Shown here: one piece after another, positions 6,308 to 7,905 of the stretch
Layout of the letters: every line of letters starts with the position of its first letter
How positions within the stretch are numbered: the first letter of the stretch is position 1
NCBI RefSeq assembly: GCF_946481155.1
Contig: NZ_CAMLMK010000117.1
Span: forward strand, 1 to 7,905
Source of the DNA: an uncultured Flavobacterium sp.
Lineage (GTDB): Bacteria; Bacteroidota; Bacteroidia; Flavobacteriales; Flavobacteriaceae
Length of the DNA: 7,905 bases
Direction of reading: 5' to 3'
The notes under the pieces: model-generated
Seen by the model: only the letters and a program-made list of their open reading frames with translations
What the model was told of the DNA's origin: nothing
Database searches by the model: none
Made by a program: the position numbers and the translations under genes

Positions 6308-7905
6308 CTATTTTTTGAATTTCGCAATACCGCCTTCCAGCCAGGACTTATACTCTCCTGAATCTGGAGTATAGCCAACAGGTTCAGATAATCTATTCGT
6401 TTCTGAATCTAAAATAATATAATAGGGCTGAGCGTTCGCTTTATAATTCGTAATCTGGAAATCGCTCCATTTGTTTCCGATGGTTTTTATCTCTTTCCCG
6501 GTTTCTTTTGAAGTATATTTTTCATTTTCAGGCAATTCACGCTTGTCATCCACATATAAAGAAATAAGCACTACTTCTTCTTTTAAAATGGAAAGAATTT
6601 CAGGTTGTGACCATACATAGTCCTCCATTTTACGACAGTTCACACATGCAAACCCAGTAAAATCCAACAACACCGGTTTATTAACTGATTTTGCATATGC
6701 CATACCTTTTTCGTAATCGGTAAACGCGACAATGTCATGCGGACCTAAATGTGCCCCATCTGCTAATGCGTGTTCTTCGGAATTTCCTCCTCCTTTAGAA
6801 TTCCCAACTCCATACGGACTTTCACTATAGGTCATTGGTGGCGGAAACCCGGAAATTAATTTTAGAGGAGCGCCCCAAAGCCCGGGAATCATATAAACCG
6901 TAAAAGAGAGAACCAACAATCCTAATGATAATCTTCCTACTGAAATGTAAGGGGTCGGGCTATCATGCGGTAATGTTATTCTTCCAAATAAATAGTATGC
7001 CAACGTACCAAAAATAGCAATCCATATTGTTAAGAAGGTTTCTCTTTCTAATAAATGCAATTGTAAAACCAAATCGGCATTGGATAAGAATTTAAAGGCC
7101 AGAGCCAATTCTAAAAACCCTAACACTACTTTTACAGTATTTAGCCATCCTCCAGATCTTGGTAATGAATTCAGCCAGCCCGGAAACATGGCAAATAACA
7201 TAAACGGTAATGATAATGCCAATGAAAAACCAAGCATTCCAACTATTGGCGCAAAACCTCCTTTTGAAGCTGCTTCCACCAATAAAGTACCTACAATTGG
7301 CCCGGTACATGAGAAAGATACAATAGCTAAAGCTAAAGCCATAAACAAGATACCGATAATTCCGCCTCTGTCTGCCTGGCGATCAACTTTATTCGCCCAG
7401 GAATTTGGCAGCATAATTTCAAATGCTCCTAAGAAAGAAGCCGCAAAAACTACAAGCAATACAAAGAAAATAATATTGAACCAAACGTTTGTAGAAAGCG
7501 CATTTAAAGCATCAGCTCCAAATATAGCGGTTACCAACGATCCTAATAAAACGTAGATTAAAATAATGGAAATTCCGTAAATAAGCGCATTTTTTATACC
7601 CTGTGCTTTGGTTTTGCTCTGTTTAGTAAAGAAACTAACCGTCATTGGAATCATCGGGAAAACACATGGTGTTAATAAGGCGGCAAAGCCTGAGAAAAAT
7701 GCAAGGATAAAAATCATGAACAACCCTTTTTTCTCTTCTTTTTTTCCGATAGGTTTTTTAGTAGTTAATGCCGGCGTTTCCTTTGCTTCAGACACACTAA
7801 CGCTGTCTGATTTAAACTCTGTAGCTGTTGTATCGATCGAGGCTATTGTAGCGGCGGCCGCTTTTACAGCCATTGCCGGTAATTTGAATTCAAAGGTTTT
7901 GTCTT
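6308..7905 (-). CDS. dsbD: DsbD-family thiol:disulfide interchange protein, 5' end outside window (partial)
   Basis: DsbD moves reducing equivalents from cytoplasmic thioredoxin across the inner membrane to periplasmic partners such as DsbC and cytochrome c maturation proteins. The frame is open to the window edge, reading DKTFEFKLPA before the first internal ATG at 7873, so that ATG is not the true start and the N-terminal periplasmic domain is mostly missing. Numbering from it, a charged low-complexity linker (10-50) precedes a membrane domain of about eight helices (52-335). This carries the redox cysteines Cys70 in LLTPCVFPM and Cys189 in SFSCTGPIVG. A C-terminal periplasmic thioredoxin-like domain (about 380-521) has the active site CVNC (410-413) after LLDFTGFA and a cis-proline in QPYYI (483). 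All four visible redox cysteines are conserved, so this part appears functional. The stop is TAG at 6308-6310. Confidence 0.93.
   Translation of the reverse strand, partial: DKTFEFKLPAMAVKAAAATIASIDTTATEFKSDSVSVSEAKETPALTTKKPIGKKEEKKGLFMIFILAFFSGFAALLTPCVFPMIPMTVSFFTKQSKTKAQGIKNALIYGISIILIYVLLGSLVTAIFGADALNALSTNVWFNIIFFVLLVVFAASFLGAFEIMLPNSWANKVDRQADRGGIIGILFMALALAIVSFSCTGPIVGTLLVEAASKGGFAPIVGMLGFSLALSLPFMLFAMFPGWLNSLPRSGGWLNTVKVVLGFLELALAFKFLSNADLVLQLHLLERETFLTIWIAIFGTLAYYLFGRITLPHDSPTPYISVGRLSLGLLVLSFTVYMIPGLWGAPLKLISGFPPPMTYSESPYGVGNSKGGGNSEEHALADGAHLGPHDIVAFTDYEKGMAYAKSVNKPVLLDFTGFACVNCRKMEDYVWSQPEILSILKEEVVLISLYVDDKRELPENEKYTSKETGKEIKTIGNKWSDFQITNYKANAQPYYIILDSETNRLSEPVGYTPDSGEYKSWLEGGIAKFKK

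Noticed and set aside
7080..7556. Plus-strand open frame of 158 codons
   Set aside because: It is antisense to the membrane domain of the DsbD-family protein. Its Lys/Asn/Pro-rich composition is what the complement of hydrophobic helix codons gives.
6308..7873. Annotating the DsbD-like gene as complete from the ATG at 7873
   Set aside because: The frame continues upstream to the window edge with sequence typical of the end of the N-terminal periplasmic domain, and the start lacks a signal peptide, which this family requires.
1..7905. CRISPR array, tRNA or rRNA genes
   Set aside because: No regularly spaced repeat-spacer pattern and no tRNA or rRNA signature was seen on either strand. The only periodic repeats are the short pairs at the element end.

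Overview
The window looks like the chromosome of a Bacteroidota member, most likely a Flavobacterium-type organism. The DNA is AT-rich and the start codons lack clear Shine-Dalgarno sequences. Several starts are preceded by matches to the Bacteroidota -7 element TAnnTTTG. The lipoprotein has acidic/Asn residues just after its lipidated Cys, and there is a carboxypeptidase-regulatory-like secreted protein, a GAF-type histidine kinase with the 'LP..E..RL..L..Y.ILDT.PE' opening, and a DsbD-family protein with a C-terminal thioredoxin domain. All are common in this phylum.

Layout. (1) Positions 1 to about 1808 are foreign DNA: the edge of a probable Tn7-like transposon that continues beyond the left end of the window. 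It contains one long gene, open for at least 580 codons and cut by the window edge, on the minus strand. It looks like a divergent TnsE-type transposition protein. The outer end carries short direct repeats spaced exactly 20 bp, as expected of transposase binding sites. (2) Positions 1787-2668 hold the 5' half of comM (Mg-chelatase-like AAA+ protein used in natural transformation). It is cut right after its conserved ALVGGGS motif by the element, so it keeps Walker A but loses Walker B. (3) Positions 2757-4315 hold two minus-strand envelope genes, a secreted carboxypeptidase-regulatory-like protein and a lipoprotein, separated by a strong hairpin terminator. (4) Positions 4316-4563 are a divergent regulatory region. 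(5) Positions 4564-4941 encode a small bacterial PH-domain protein with its own terminator, followed at 5094-6293 by an orphan GAF/HisKA/HATPase histidine kinase, both on the plus strand. (6) Positions 6308-7905 are the 3' part of a dsbD-like reductase gene on the minus strand, convergent with the kinase and cut by the right window edge.

The notable signal is the comM/transposon junction. comM is the known insertion site of the Tn7-related AbaR/Tn6022 islands of Acinetobacter, and here an apparently analogous element sits at the same conserved motif in a Bacteroidota comM. The element's first gene lies 45 nt downstream of the truncated comM on the same strand, so it may be read from the comM promoter. 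The far end of the element, its core tnsABC genes, the rest of comM and any target-site duplication lie outside the window and could not be checked. The rest of the window is ordinary chromosomal content.
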